Below the pieces are notes generated by a model. That model did no database searches. It was not told where the DNA came from and saw nothing but the letters and a program-made list of their open reading frames with translations. The translations under genes were made by a program, and so were the position numbers. A DNA stretch of 33,994 nt from positions 1 to 33,994 of the forward strand of contig JAOABG010000008.1 in the NCBI GenBank assembly GCA_026418475.1, given 5' to 3'. Numbering within the stretch: position 1 is the stretch's first letter; the number at the start of each line of letters is the position of its first letter. This stretch comes from a bacterium. Lineage in GTDB: Bacteria; DRYD01. This document shows, in pieces, positions 22,163-30,471 of this stretch.

Positions 22163-22348
22163 TTACCAACTTGCTTTTCTGACACCCGGAATTAATCCTT
22201 CATACGCCATCTTTCTTAAACACATTCTACATATTCCGAATATCCTTATATATCCTCTGGGTCTTCCACAAACCCTACATCTATTTCTAAACCTAACTTG
22301 GTATTTAGGAGCTTTTTTCCATTTTTCTAACTGACCTTTTCTGGGCAT
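22163..22348 (-). CDS. rpsN: 30S ribosomal protein S14, zinc-binding type
   Basis: The 61-residue protein is the short S14 type (rpsZ-like). Four cysteines at positions 24, 27, 40 and 43 form the zinc ribbon in [20 protein letters not shown]. The C terminus [18 protein letters not shown] is standard. A GGAGG tract lies just before the ATG. It takes the usual place between rplE and rpsH. Confidence 0.97.
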   Translation of the reverse strand: MPRKGQLEKWKKAPKYQVRFRNRCRVCGRPRGYIRIFGICRMCLRKMAYEGLIPGVRKASW

Positions 22349-22363
22349 AAACTCCTCCTTATA

Positions 22364-22918
22364 TTACTTTTTAAATGGTAATCCAATTAATCTGAGCAAT
22401 TCATAAGCTTCTTTATCATTCCTAGCAGTAGTTGTTATATTTATATCCATTCCTCTGACTTTATCAATGTCATCATACGATAACTCAGGAAATATTATCT
22501 GTTCTTTTATACCAAGATTGTAATTCCCTCTTCCATCAAAACCATTATTGTTTATCCCTCTAAAATCCCTAATTCTGGGTAGTACGATAGAAATGAGCTT
22601 ATCGAGAAAAGCCCACATTTTTGCTTTTCTCAAAGTAACTTTAAGCCCTATATTCATACCTTTTCTGAGCTTAAAATTGGAAATAGATTTTTTAGCTTTT
22701 ATGACTACAGGAGCCTGACCAGTTATAACAGTTAGCTGCTTTTGTATTTTTTTTATTATATCCTGATTTTGAGTTGCATCACCAACACCCATATTGACAA
22801 CAACTTTTTCTATTTTAGGGACCTGCATAACATTCTTATAATTAAACATTCTCATTAGCTCTGGAACAACCTCTTTTTTATATTTTTCATATAATCTCAT
22901 TTCATTTAGTTTCAGCAT
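22364..22918 (-). CDS. rplE: 50S ribosomal protein L5
   Basis: The 184-residue protein binds 5S rRNA in the central protuberance. It is recognised by [51 protein letters not shown], and [30 protein letters not shown]. The ATG at 22918 has no Shine-Dalgarno; a second ATG at 22900 would also give the common family start, so the exact N terminus is uncertain. A hairpin directly after the rplX stop lies between the two genes and may influence expression. Confidence 0.96.
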   Translation of the reverse strand: MLKLNEMRLYEKYKKEVVPELMRMFNYKNVMQVPKIEKVVVNMGVGDATQNQDIIKKIQKQLTVITGQAPVVIKAKKSISNFKLRKGMNIGLKVTLRKAKMWAFLDKLISIVLPRIRDFRGINNNGFDGRGNYNLGIKEQIIFPELSYDDIDKVRGMDINITTTARNDKEAYELLRLIGLPFKK

Positions 22919-22943
22919 TTTTTTATTATCCGAGGATTTTTAT

Positions 22944-22969
22944 TCCGCTTGATCCCCCGGTAAAGCGGA
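22944..22969 (-). other. Hairpin immediately after rplX stop codon
   Basis: On the - strand TCCGCTT (22969-22963) pairs with AAGCGGA (22950-22944) around a 12-base loop containing GGGGG. The 5' arm begins two bases after the rplX stop, and the hairpin ends 25 bases before the rplE ATG. It resembles the hairpins after pepF and rplJ. Confidence 0.6.
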
Positions 22970-22970
22970 T

Positions 22971-23297
22971 CTATTTTTCAACCTTTATCTCCTGTTTAGT
23001 TCTTTTTGATATTCTTATTTTCACTTTTTTTCCATCTTTCTCAATAAACTTATAACCAACTCTAGTAGGTTTATTATCAGTAGAATCAATAAGCATCAAA
23101 TTAGAAATATGAATAGGCCTTTCTACTTGAACTATTGTAGGTTTTTTTTGTTCTGGATTCGGAGATTTCACATGTTTTTTAACCTTATTTATTCCTTGTA
23201 TGGTTACCCTATCACCAACAACTTTAACAACTTTACCAACCTCTCCTTTATTTCTTCCAGATATAACCAAAACTTTGTCACCTTTCCTAATTTTCAT
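22971..23297 (-). CDS. rplX: 50S ribosomal protein L24
   Basis: The 108-residue assembly-initiator protein has the KOW motif MKIRKGDKVLVISGRNKGEVGK-type start (KIRKGDKVLVISG, NKGEVGKVVKV) and KHVKSPNPEQKKPTIVQVERPIHISNL. The tail, rich in Lys, is usual. It starts one base after the rplN stop, with a GGTGG-type tract within the end of rplN. A stop-adjacent hairpin follows. Confidence 0.97.
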   Translation of the reverse strand: MKIRKGDKVLVISGRNKGEVGKVVKVVGDRVTIQGINKVKKHVKSPNPEQKKPTIVQVERPIHISNLMLIDSTDNKPTRVGYKFIEKDGKKVKIRISKRTKQEIKVEK

Positions 23298-23298
23298 T

Positions 23299-23667
23299 TT
23301 ATACCACCTCTGTTGCTAATGATAATATTTTAGCAAAACCTTTTTCCCTTAGTTCCCTGGGTATTGGCCCAAAAATTCTCGTACCCTTTGGATTCCCCTG
23401 ATCGTCAATTATAACAACAGCATTATTATCAAATCTAACATAACTACCATCTTGTCTTCTGTATTTCTTAGTGGTTCTAACAATAACAGCTCTGACAACA
23501 TCCCCTTTCTCTATATTTGAATTTGGTATAGATTCTTTAACAGCAACTTTAACTATATCTCCTATATAACAGTAAATCTTCTGTGAAGCTCCATAAGTTC
23601 CAATCAATTGGACCTTTTTGGCTCCAGAGTTGTCAGCAACAGTTAGCTTAGTCATTCTTGGTAACAT
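23299..23667 (-). CDS. rplN: 50S ribosomal protein L14
   Basis: The 122-residue subunit-interface protein is recognised by [72 protein letters not shown]-type core and [23 protein letters not shown]. The ATG at 23667 has GGAGTGG upstream; a second Met (residue 5) precedes the conserved core. It lies 47 bases after rpsQ. Confidence 0.97.
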   Translation of the reverse strand: MLPRMTKLTVADNSGAKKVQLIGTYGASQKIYCYIGDIVKVAVKESIPNSNIEKGDVVRAVIVRTTKKYRRQDGSYVRFDNNAVVIIDDQGNPKGTRIFGPIPRELREKGFAKILSLATEVV

Positions 23668-23714
23668 AATTATACCACTCCTTTACACTCGTAGCCAATA
23701 TTCTTAAAATCCTC

Positions 23715-23972
23715 TTACACATTTTGTGCTTTTTCTAAAACTTTAATAACAACCCACTTTTTTAACCTACTCAAAGGTCTAGATTCAATAATTAAGACTT
23801 TATCACCTTCACTGCATTCATTATTTTCATCATGAGCATAAAATTTTTTATAAGTTTTAACCACTTTTTTGTATTTTGGATGCATTTTATTTCTTTCCAC
23901 TTTGACAACCACAGTTTTATCCATTTTATCACTAACAACTACTCCAACAAACTTCTTTTTATTTGTTCTCAT
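23715..23972 (-). CDS. rpsQ: 30S ribosomal protein S17
   Basis: The 85-residue protein binds the 5' domain of 16S rRNA. It shows [60 protein letters not shown]-type end. Its ATG lies inside the end of rpmC with a 14-base overlap, and AAAGGAGTGA is upstream, so translation is likely coupled. Confidence 0.97.
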   Translation of the reverse strand: MRTNKKKFVGVVVSDKMDKTVVVKVERNKMHPKYKKVVKTYKKFYAHDENNECSEGDKVLIIESRPLSRLKKWVVIKVLEKAQNV

Positions 23973-24177
23973 TTATATCACTCCTTTTAGTGGACATCAA
24001 ATACTTTATTCTTGCTATTTTTTTTCTGAAAGTTGAAAATAAATGTGGTTTCAATTCACCAGTTATAGTAGATTTCATTTTATTATCAAAAAATTCTTTT
24101 CTCGTATTTTTCAATTCTTTAACTAAATCACTATAACTCATACTTCTGAGCAACTCAAGATCTTTTCTAGATTTCAT
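23959..24177 (-). CDS. rpmC: 50S ribosomal protein L29
   Basis: The 72-residue two-helix protein sits at the polypeptide exit tunnel. It is recognised by [21 protein letters not shown], and [16 protein letters not shown]. The start is three bases after the rplP stop; GGGGGGA-like purines lie at the end of rplP. It overlaps rpsQ by 14 bases. Confidence 0.95.
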   Translation of the reverse strand: MKSRKDLELLRSMSYSDLVKELKNTRKEFFDNKMKSTITGELKPHLFSTFRKKIARIKYLMSTKRSDINENK

Positions 24178-24180
24178 AAT

Positions 24181-24594
24181 TTATCCCCCCTGCTTTCCAA
24201 CAAATCTCGTCTTTATTGGAAGCTTATATGAAGCTTGTCTCAAGACTTCAAAAGCTTGTTCTTCCTTTAAACCTGTAACTTCAAACATTATGGTACCAGG
24301 TCTGACAACAGCAACATATCTGTCAACATCTCCTTTACCGCCCCCCATTCTTGTTTCAGCTGGCTTCTTAGAAACACTCTTATGAGGAAAAACTCTTATC
24401 CATATCTTACCACCCTTTTTCAAATTTTTAGATATCACAATTCTTGCCGCCTCTATCTGATTAGCAGTAATCCAAGCAGGTTCCAGAGCTTGAATACCAA
24501 AATCACCAAAAACTACTCTATTACCCTTTGTAGCTCTCCTTTTCATTCTTCCCCTCTGGGTCTTCCTATATTTTGTTCTTTTAGGTGCCAACAT
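24181..24594 (-). CDS. rplP: 50S ribosomal protein L16
   Basis: The 137-residue protein lies near the A site. It is recognised by [41 protein letters not shown]-type core, [22 protein letters not shown] and [15 protein letters not shown]. All of the usual conserved Arg and Lys positions are visible. A GAGGTGGA tract precedes the ATG, and the gene lies 18 bases after rpsC. Confidence 0.97.
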   Translation of the reverse strand: MLAPKRTKYRKTQRGRMKRRATKGNRVVFGDFGIQALEPAWITANQIEAARIVISKNLKKGGKIWIRVFPHKSVSKKPAETRMGGGKGDVDRYVAVVRPGTIMFEVTGLKEEQAFEVLRQASYKLPIKTRFVGKQGG

Positions 24595-24612
24595 AATACA
24601 TCCACCTCTCTA

Positions 24613-25386
24613 TTATACTAAATCTTTTGGCATATTTGCTAACTTAAGTTTCTCCAATACTTCAAACTGTTTTTTAGTATCCTCATCTCTAAACGTTAAT
24701 CCCTTATATATCCACACCTTTACACCTATAACTCCCCATTTGGTTAAAGACTCATCCAAAGCATAATCTATATCGGCTGTCAGAGTTTGAAGAGGAACTT
24801 TTCCAAGGATAATCCTTTCGGTCCTGGCCAATTCAGCTCCATCTAACCTACCAGATACTTCAATTCTTATACCTTGAGCACCAACCCTCATAACTCTTAC
24901 TGCAGCAGCTCTCATAGCTCTCCTGAAACTCACTCTCTGTTCCAACTGTCTTGCTATGCTATGTGCAACCAACTTGGCACTCAAATCAGGATGTTCAACC
25001 TCTCTAACCTCAACAATAACATCCTGTTTACCAAATTCTCTCTGAATTTTTGATCTTATATTTTCTATTTCAGAACCTTTCTTACCAATAATAACCGCAG
25101 GCTTGGAAGTATAAATAGTTATATGAATATTAGATCCTCTTCTTTTTATAACAATTTTCTCAATCGATGCTGGATTCGGATCTTTAAATTTTGCACTACC
25201 TTCCTTAACTTTTATTCCCATCCTCTGTATCACACTCTTCCTTACTTCTTTAAAAATAAATTTTCTTATGTTATTATCTTCAATTAAAGCATCTTGATAC
25301 TCTTTTCTCTTGGGGAATAACCAAACACTATCCCAATATTTATTTATACCAAGTCTGAGGGCTTTAGGATGAACTTTCTGGCCCAT
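24613..25386 (-). CDS. rpsC: 30S ribosomal protein S3
   Basis: The 257-residue protein guards the mRNA entry tunnel. It starts MGQKVHPKALRLGINKYWDS, carries a KH domain with the PAVIIGKKGSEIENIRSK loop, and has AKLVAHSIARQLEQRVSFRRAMR and the C-terminal GRLDGAELARTE and GVIGVKVWIYKG. It is somewhat longer than the E. coli protein because of an inserted basic stretch before the KH domain and a Lys-rich tail. TAAGGAGGTAAG lies just upstream of the ATG. Confidence 0.97.
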   Translation of the reverse strand: MGQKVHPKALRLGINKYWDSVWLFPKRKEYQDALIEDNNIRKFIFKEVRKSVIQRMGIKVKEGSAKFKDPNPASIEKIVIKRRGSNIHITIYTSKPAVIIGKKGSEIENIRSKIQREFGKQDVIVEVREVEHPDLSAKLVAHSIARQLEQRVSFRRAMRAAAVRVMRVGAQGIRIEVSGRLDGAELARTERIILGKVPLQTLTADIDYALDESLTKWGVIGVKVWIYKGLTFRDEDTKKQFEVLEKLKLANMPKDLV

Positions 25387-25400
25387 AACTTACCTCCTTA

Positions 25401-25940
25401 CTACTTCTTTACCATTTCCTTCTTAATTTTTTTAACAGGCTCTCTGTAAGCAACCTTAACAGTTAAATGAGAAGTTGGTTTTAATATTCTCGTGGCACTA
25501 CCTCTGTATTTAGTATCCCATCTCTTAATAAAAGGACCTTTGGTAACAAATAACTCATATATGAAAAAGTTATTAATATTTAAATCTTTGTATCTATCTG
25601 AAAGATACTCTATATTAGCTTTTACAGAGAGAAGTAGCTTTTCAACCATTCTTGCAGCTTTTCGAGGGATAAAAGCAACAATATTGATAGCATCATCCAA
25701 ATTTTTATTCCTCAGTAAATCAAGAATGGGCATCAATTTTTTATAAGATGTTCTTAAGTATCTGGCAAAAGCGTTGAATTTCAGAAAATCTACTTTAAAC
25801 TCATACCACTTTTCCTTCCAATAGCTTTCGTGAGCCACTCTTTTGGCCTCAACTAAATTCTTTGCATATATTATCTGACTAAGATAATCCTTATCTTCTT
25901 TTGATTTTTTATATTTTATTTTGAAAGCATATTGATACAT
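25401..25940 (-). CDS. rplV: 50S ribosomal protein L22 with long N-terminal extension
   Basis: The ATG at 25940 is chosen because AGGAGG lies six bases upstream; a longer frame reaching into rpsS (start at 26033) is rejected. The resulting protein has 179 residues, against about 110 for the usual family. The L22 core begins near residue 56 (ARYLRTSYKKLMPILDLLRN), and continues with DAINIVAFIPRKAARMVEKLL, FVTKGPFIKRWDTKYRG and the end SHLTVKVAYREP. The first 55 residues (YQYAFKIKYKKSKEDKDY, WYEFKVDFLKF) are extra and basic or aromatic. L22 lines the exit tunnel, so the extension would likely lie on the outer ribosome surface. Confidence 0.94.
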   Translation of the reverse strand: MYQYAFKIKYKKSKEDKDYLSQIIYAKNLVEAKRVAHESYWKEKWYEFKVDFLKFNAFARYLRTSYKKLMPILDLLRNKNLDDAINIVAFIPRKAARMVEKLLLSVKANIEYLSDRYKDLNINNFFIYELFVTKGPFIKRWDTKYRGSATRILKPTSHLTVKVAYREPVKKIKKEMVKK

Positions 25941-25968
25941 ATTAGTCCTCCTATTTTTTTTAGCTGCT

Positions 25969-26250
25969 CTATTTTTTAGCTGCTTTAGCAGCTTTTTTAT
26001 CAGGATGGCCCTTGAACGTTCTGGTTGGTGCAAACTCCCCTAATTTATGATTCACCATTTGTTCATTAACATAAACAGGAACATGTCCCTTACCGTTGTG
26101 AACAAGAAAAGTTAGCCCAACCATCTCAGGAACAATTGTGCTCCTTCTTGACCAAGTTTTTATAGTTTTTTCACCCTTTTCTTTAGCAACAAGAACTTTT
26201 TTATAAAGTTTAGGATCGACGTATGGCCCCTTTTTTGTACTTCTACCCAT
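25969..26250 (-). CDS. rpsS: 30S ribosomal protein S19
   Basis: The 93-residue head protein is recognised by [41 protein letters not shown], and [19 protein letters not shown] short Ala/Lys tail ends the protein. The gene is preceded by GGGAGGGA and lies 23 bases after rplB and 28 before rplV. Confidence 0.97.
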   Translation of the reverse strand: MGRSTKKGPYVDPKLYKKVLVAKEKGEKTIKTWSRRSTIVPEMVGLTFLVHNGKGHVPVYVNEQMVNHKLGEFAPTRTFKGHPDKKAAKAAKK

Positions 26251-26273
26251 ACTTAGTCCCTCCCAATTATTTA

Positions 26274-27101
26274 CTATTTTTTGCTTCTCCTAGATATAAT
26301 AAATCCTGTGGAAGGTTTCTTTTTCTTTCTTGTCTTATATCCAACAGTTGGTTTACCCCAAGGGGTAACACTAGGTCTACCAGGGTGAGTTCTACCCTCT
26401 CCTCCTCCATGAGGATGATCAACAACATTCATACAACTTCCCCTCACATGAGGCCTCCAACCCATATGTATATTTCTCCCAGCTTTACCAATTACAATGT
26501 TAGAATGATCTGAATTAGAAACCCTACCAATAGTGGCCCTGCACTTCAAATTCACCTTCCTTATTTCACCCGATGGTAACCTGACTATAGCATAATCACC
26601 CTCTTTACCTATAAGTTGAGCAACACTTCCAGCAGAACGAACAAGTTGAGCACCCTTACCAGGGTACAACTCTAAATTATGAATAAAAGTTCCAACAGGA
26701 ATACTCCTCAAAGGTAAACAGTTACCAACCTTTATTTCAACATCTTCACCAGATAATATAGTATCCCCAACTTTTAAACCTTCGGGAGTTAAAATATACC
26801 TTTTCTCCCCATCTGAATACTCAACCAAAGAAATCCATGCCGTTCTATTTGGATCATATTCTATTGTCTTTACAACAGCAGGAATATTATCTTTATCTCT
26901 TTTAAAATCAATTATTCTTATTCTCTTTTTATGACCTCCAGATCTGAATCTAACGGTAACCTTACCTTGATTATTTCTCCCAGCCTTAGGTTTTTTAATC
27001 TTAGTCAAAGGTTTATAAGGTTCATCCGTTGTTAAAATTTCTTTAAAATTATGATACGTTGTAAACCTTCTACCTGGAGAAGTAGGATTAGTTTTCTTCA
27101 T
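26274..27101 (-). CDS. rplB: 50S ribosomal protein L2
   Basis: The 275-residue protein lies close to the peptidyl-transferase centre. It is recognised by [13 protein letters not shown] at the start, [19 protein letters not shown], the SH3-like domain, and the key segment [19 protein letters not shown] with the conserved His, then [17 protein letters not shown]. The length is normal. AAAGGAGATGAG precedes the ATG. Confidence 0.97.
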   Translation of the reverse strand: MKKTNPTSPGRRFTTYHNFKEILTTDEPYKPLTKIKKPKAGRNNQGKVTVRFRSGGHKKRIRIIDFKRDKDNIPAVVKTIEYDPNRTAWISLVEYSDGEKRYILTPEGLKVGDTILSGEDVEIKVGNCLPLRSIPVGTFIHNLELYPGKGAQLVRSAGSVAQLIGKEGDYAIVRLPSGEIRKVNLKCRATIGRVSNSDHSNIVIGKAGRNIHMGWRPHVRGSCMNVVDHPHGGGEGRTHPGRPSVTPWGKPTVGYKTRKKKKPSTGFIISRRSKK

Positions 27102-27116
27102 AAACTCTCATCTCCT

Positions 27117-27464
27117 TTATTTTTCTTTCTCTATAGAAGAATCAATGGCTTCTATTCTGTATCCCTCTTTCAAAGTAACAACCGCTTTTTTATATGATGG
27201 TCGATTATATTTAAATCTGTATCTATAATACTTCGTTCTTGAGGGTATATTTATTACATTTACCTTTTCAACTTTGACATTAAAAATTTTTTCAACAGCT
27301 TCTTTTATATCATTTTTATTAGCAGAAGGTAAAACTTTAAAAACATACTTTTTTAATTTAGTTTCATTCAATAATCTTAGAGCCTTTTCTGTAAGAACAG
27401 GTTGCTTTATAACTTCAGATGGAGCCAATTTAACGTCTTTATGCTTTGACTTCTGCCTGTTCAT
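27117..27464 (-). CDS. rplW: 50S ribosomal protein L23
   Basis: The 115-residue exit-tunnel protein, a docking point for trigger factor and SRP, is recognised by EVIKQPVLTEKALRLLN, KYVFKVLPSANKNDIKEAVE, and FNVKVEKVNVINIPSR. It has about 16 residues before the usual start. The ATG overlaps the end of rplD by 26 bases, with AGGTAGGAGA upstream inside rplD. Confidence 0.96.
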   Translation of the reverse strand: MNRQKSKHKDVKLAPSEVIKQPVLTEKALRLLNETKLKKYVFKVLPSANKNDIKEAVEKIFNVKVEKVNVINIPSRTKYYRYRFKYNRPSYKKAVVTLKEGYRIEAIDSSIEKEK

Positions 27465-28158
27465 ACTCTCCTACCTCCTTATTAAAATAATCAACAAATA
27501 AATCTTTCAATACAAGCAACGATTTTTTATCCAGCACAATTTTGTCAGCACTCAAAAAATCCTCTACATTAATATTATTAGCCTTAATTATGTTTCTAAC
27601 CTTTTGATAATTTCTTACACTCTTTATCAGATTTATAGTGTTTTGATCTTTTTCAGCATACATAATCAAAAATTTCTTTATTTTCCCAAACTCCTTTTCA
27701 ATATTATCAAAAATAGACTTTACCTTCTTTGTATTGGCTTCATTAAAATTGTATTCTTTTAAAACCACAAAATCACTTATTTTGCTATATATAAGAGAAT
27801 AGAGAGATAATTTTCTCTCCTTTTTGTTCATCTTAATACTCCAATCTCTTGGTTTAGGACCAAAAACCACTCCACCTTTTCTCCAAATAGGAGACCTGAT
27901 ACTTCCATGCCTTGCTCTACCAGTGTGTTTTTGAGGCCATGGTTTTTTACCCCCACCTCTAACCTCGTCTCTCCTTTTCGTAGATACTGTTCCCAATCTC
28001 CTATTAGACCACTGAAAAACTAAATGTTGATGTATATGATGTAAAGATGGCTTCCTGTTAAAATCCAAAACCATCTTCTCTATAGGAACTACGTTATTGT
28101 TACTATCCAGATCATAGATAACCACTTCTTTTTGAAGATCGTTCACTTCTTTTTTCAT
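27439..28158 (-). CDS. rplD: 50S ribosomal protein L4
   Basis: The ATG at 28158 is chosen since AGAGGTG lies six bases upstream; a TTG eight codons earlier would touch the rplC stop. The 239-residue protein is recognised by HIHQHLVFQWSNRRLGT, GGGKKPWPQKHTGRARHGS, and RSPIWRKGGVVFGPKPRDWS. L4 forms part of the exit tunnel and in some bacteria represses the S10 operon; no matching leader was seen. The C-terminal half is more divergent and Lys-rich. Confidence 0.95.
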   Translation of the reverse strand: MKKEVNDLQKEVVIYDLDSNNNVVPIEKMVLDFNRKPSLHHIHQHLVFQWSNRRLGTVSTKRRDEVRGGGKKPWPQKHTGRARHGSIRSPIWRKGGVVFGPKPRDWSIKMNKKERKLSLYSLIYSKISDFVVLKEYNFNEANTKKVKSIFDNIEKEFGKIKKFLIMYAEKDQNTINLIKSVRNYQKVRNIIKANNINVEDFLSADKIVLDKKSLLVLKDLFVDYFNKEVGEYEQAEVKA

Positions 28159-28178
28159 ACCATTCACCTCTTTAAAAT

Positions 28179-28799
28179 TCAATTTTTAACTATCTTAACA
28201 ACTGAATTTTTAGAACCCGGTATTCCACCTTTGACCAAAATTATATTCTTATCAGGTATAACATCAATTATTTTTAAGTTTCTTATTGTAACCTTTTCAT
28301 TTCCATATCTTCCAGGTCTTCTTTTACCAGGTCTTGTGGGACCTATTCTTGAGGTAGCATTACTTCCAGCTTTTCTGTGGTGCTTACTACCATGAGACAT
28401 GGGTCCTCTTGAAGCATTCCACCTTTTTATCATTCCCGAAAATCCCCTACCCTTAGTATAACCAGTTATGTTAACAATATCATCTTTTACAAAAACACTT
28501 GAGTCTATAACATCACCGATTTTATACTTAGAGGCAATTTCAGGACTTACCCTTATCTCACTCAAAATTTTGTAATTTTCTCCAACATTCTTAAATACAC
28601 CACTTGATGGCTTGTTAAGCCTATCAGTCTTTATAAAACCCACCTTCAAAGCACAGTATCCATCCCTTTCATTCGTCTTTATATCAACAATCCTACATGG
28701 ACCAGCCATTATTGCAGTAACAGGAACCAAAACTTTGTCCTGATACACCTCTGTCATTCCCACTTTGACACCCAAAATCCCAATTTTTGCTTCCTTCAT
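28179..28799 (-). CDS. rplC: 50S ribosomal protein L3
   Basis: The 206-residue protein reaches the peptidyl-transferase region. It shows GILGVKVGMTEVY, GYTKGRGFSGMIKRWNAS, GPMSHGSKHHRKAGS and the end VKGGIPGSKNSVVKIVK. The usual GKKMPG loop is changed to PGKRRPGRYG. The ATG overlaps the stop of the MFS transporter gene by four bases (ATGA), so its translation probably depends on that gene; GAAGGAC lies upstream inside it. Confidence 0.97.
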   Translation of the reverse strand: MKEAKIGILGVKVGMTEVYQDKVLVPVTAIMAGPCRIVDIKTNERDGYCALKVGFIKTDRLNKPSSGVFKNVGENYKILSEIRVSPEIASKYKIGDVIDSSVFVKDDIVNITGYTKGRGFSGMIKRWNASRGPMSHGSKHHRKAGSNATSRIGPTRPGKRRPGRYGNEKVTIRNLKIIDVIPDKNIILVKGGIPGSKNSVVKIVKN

Positions 28800-30028
28800 A
28801 ACAGTCCCTCCTTCGCTCTTATTCCAATAAATAAAGCTGACAAAATAATAAACAAAGACACAACTTTAAACAAATTCAAAATCCCCAACATATAACCTAT
28901 TTGAGAAATACAAAAAATACCAAAATAAGATAAAGATATGTTAAACATTGAATATATTCCCATGACTTTCCCCAGAACTTCACCATCTGTCAATAACTGA
29001 ACTTTATTATTAGTAAACCCAAAAGTCAAAGCCTGGAAAACACCAATAAAGAATATTATAAAAAAGGAAAATTCAGGTAAAAAAGATAAAATGAGAATAA
29101 GCAAACCATATACCAAAATAAAAAACTCTTCTCTAAAAGATAGTATTACCTGATAATTAGTAGAAGCAACTATAAAAGCCCCCACCATAGCACCTAATCC
29201 CAAACAGGACATCAAAAAAGAAAAATAACTAATACCCGCACCCAAAATTTCTTTAGTAAAAACCTGCAAAAAAGACATCAAAGATATACCCCAAAAATTA
29301 ACAGTGAATATACTATAAAAACATTTCTTTATACTCCTGTTTGAATTAATATAATACAATGTATTTTTGAGTGTTTCAATAAAAGTTTTGTCAGTTTTAT
29401 TATCATTTAAATTATTGATATCTTTTGAACGAATCTCATTAGAAAAAAGTAAATATATCATAAGTGGAACAAAAGATAAAGCATTCAAAGCAAATCCCCA
29501 AGATAAACCAAAATATTTTGCAACATATCCAGCAATAATAGGACCAACTATCCTTGAAAAATTAAAAGATATCCCTTGCCAACTAAAAGAACCAGGTATA
29601 TCTTGCTTATCTTTAACAATAGAGTTTATCAACTTACTTCTCGTAGGAAAATAAAAACTACTTGTTATCCCCAAAAATAAAGCGAGAATTAAAAAATTTA
29701 TAGTATTCAAATTGTTAGTAAAAACCAAATAAGAAATGAAACAAGCATTCAAAAAATCAACCATACTTATAGCCAAAAGAATTAATCTCACACTAACCTT
29801 ATCAGAAAGATATCCTGCAAAAAAAGAAAGAAAAACAGAAGGAATAAACCTAATCAAATTATATATACCTATGTATTGAGAGGCAAGTCTTTCACTTTTT
29901 ATCATCTCAACAATTACCCATTGTCTTAGTGTAAAATCAACCCAAGTACCAATCAACGAAAAAGTATTAAAAACCCAGTAGAATAAATAATTACTATTTT
30001 TGAAAGTTCTAAAAGGGTTTTGTATCAT
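28796..30028 (-). CDS. MFS transporter (DHA3/EntS-like) inserted between rpsJ and rplC
   Basis: The 410-residue protein has about 12 membrane helices with a hydrophilic loop in the middle (about residues 200-225). It matches the MFS_3/EntS-like exporters: FRTFKNSNYLFYWVFNTFSLIGTWVD at the start (split here as FRTFKNSNYLF and SLIGTWVD), motif A-like GYLSDKVSVRLIL, and SFYFPTRSKLINSIV. Such proteins export drugs, siderophores or other small molecules; the substrate is unknown. It overlaps rpsJ by four bases upstream and rplC by four bases downstream, so it is embedded in the S10 operon and coupled at both ends. The codon use matches neighbouring genes, which argues against very recent transfer. 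Confidence 0.88.
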   Translation of the reverse strand: MIQNPFRTFKNSNYLFYWVFNTFSLIGTWVDFTLRQWVIVEMIKSERLASQYIGIYNLIRFIPSVFLSFFAGYLSDKVSVRLILLAISMVDFLNACFISYLVFTNNLNTINFLILALFLGITSSFYFPTRSKLINSIVKDKQDIPGSFSWQGISFNFSRIVGPIIAGYVAKYFGLSWGFALNALSFVPLMIYLLFSNEIRSKDINNLNDNKTDKTFIETLKNTLYYINSNRSIKKCFYSIFTVNFWGISLMSFLQVFTKEILGAGISYFSFLMSCLGLGAMVGAFIVASTNYQVILSFREEFFILVYGLLILILSFLPEFSFFIIFFIGVFQALTFGFTNNKVQLLTDGEVLGKVMGIYSMFNISLSYFGIFCISQIGYMLGILNLFKVVSLFIILSALFIGIRAKEGLL

Positions 30029-30339
30029 ATAGTTTTAATAAAAACCTCAACACCAGCAGGTATTTCCATCTTTTTTATCTCTTCTATAGTTTTTGGAGTA
30101 TAATTGATCAAATCAACCAATCTCTTATGAACCCTCAATTCGAAATGCTCACCCGATCTTTTATCTACGTGAGGAGATCTAGTTATACAAAACACTCTCT
30201 TTTTTATAGGTAAATATACTGGTCCAGAAATAGTAGCACCCGTACCTAAAGCAATATCAACTATTTTACTAACAGATTTATCCAACAAATTATGATCCCA
30301 ACTTAACATTTTTATTCTTATTCTTGGTAACTTTGACAC
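30025..30339 (-). CDS. rpsJ: 30S ribosomal protein S10
   Basis: The 104-residue protein, also a NusB partner in antitermination, is recognised by RIRIKMLSWDHNLLDKSVSK, GPVYLPIKKRVFCITRSPHV, and FELRVHKRLVDLI. The start is a GTG (30339) with AGGAGG eight bases upstream. It opens the S10 cluster. tuf, which usually precedes it, is absent; a solute-binding protein gene lies upstream instead. Its stop overlaps the MFS start (ATGA). Confidence 0.97.
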   Translation of the reverse strand: MSKLPRIRIKMLSWDHNLLDKSVSKIVDIALGTGATISGPVYLPIKKRVFCITRSPHVDKRSGEHFELRVHKRLVDLINYTPKTIEEIKKMEIPAGVEVFIKTI

Positions 30340-30408
30340 ACTTTACACCTCCTAAACCAATTCACCCATTTTATCAACAAAAACTATATCTTAATTTCTT
30401 CCTGGTAT

Positions 30409-30436
30409 TTAATATATTCAACAAAAAATATGACAA
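30409..30436 (-). promoter_or_regulatory. Candidate promoter of the S10 cluster
   Basis: On the - strand TTGTCA (30436-30431) and TATTAA (30414-30409) are spaced 16 bases apart. The leader to rpsJ would be about 60 bases. The 30340-30471 gap otherwise shows only AT-rich sequence; no strong terminator for the upstream lipoprotein gene was seen. Confidence 0.42.
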
Positions 30437-30471
30437 TCCTACAAAAATACAAAAAAATTAAACAAAAATTA

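Noticed and set aside
25941-26033. Longer rplV start at 26033 giving 210 residues
   Set aside because: It overlaps rpsS by 65 bases and has no ribosome binding site, while the ATG at 25940 has AGGAGG at the right distance.
28796-30028. MFS gene as an assembly insertion or recent mobile element
   Set aside because: Exact four-base start/stop overlaps at both ends, no flanking repeats or transposase, and codon use like its neighbours argue for a stable operon member.
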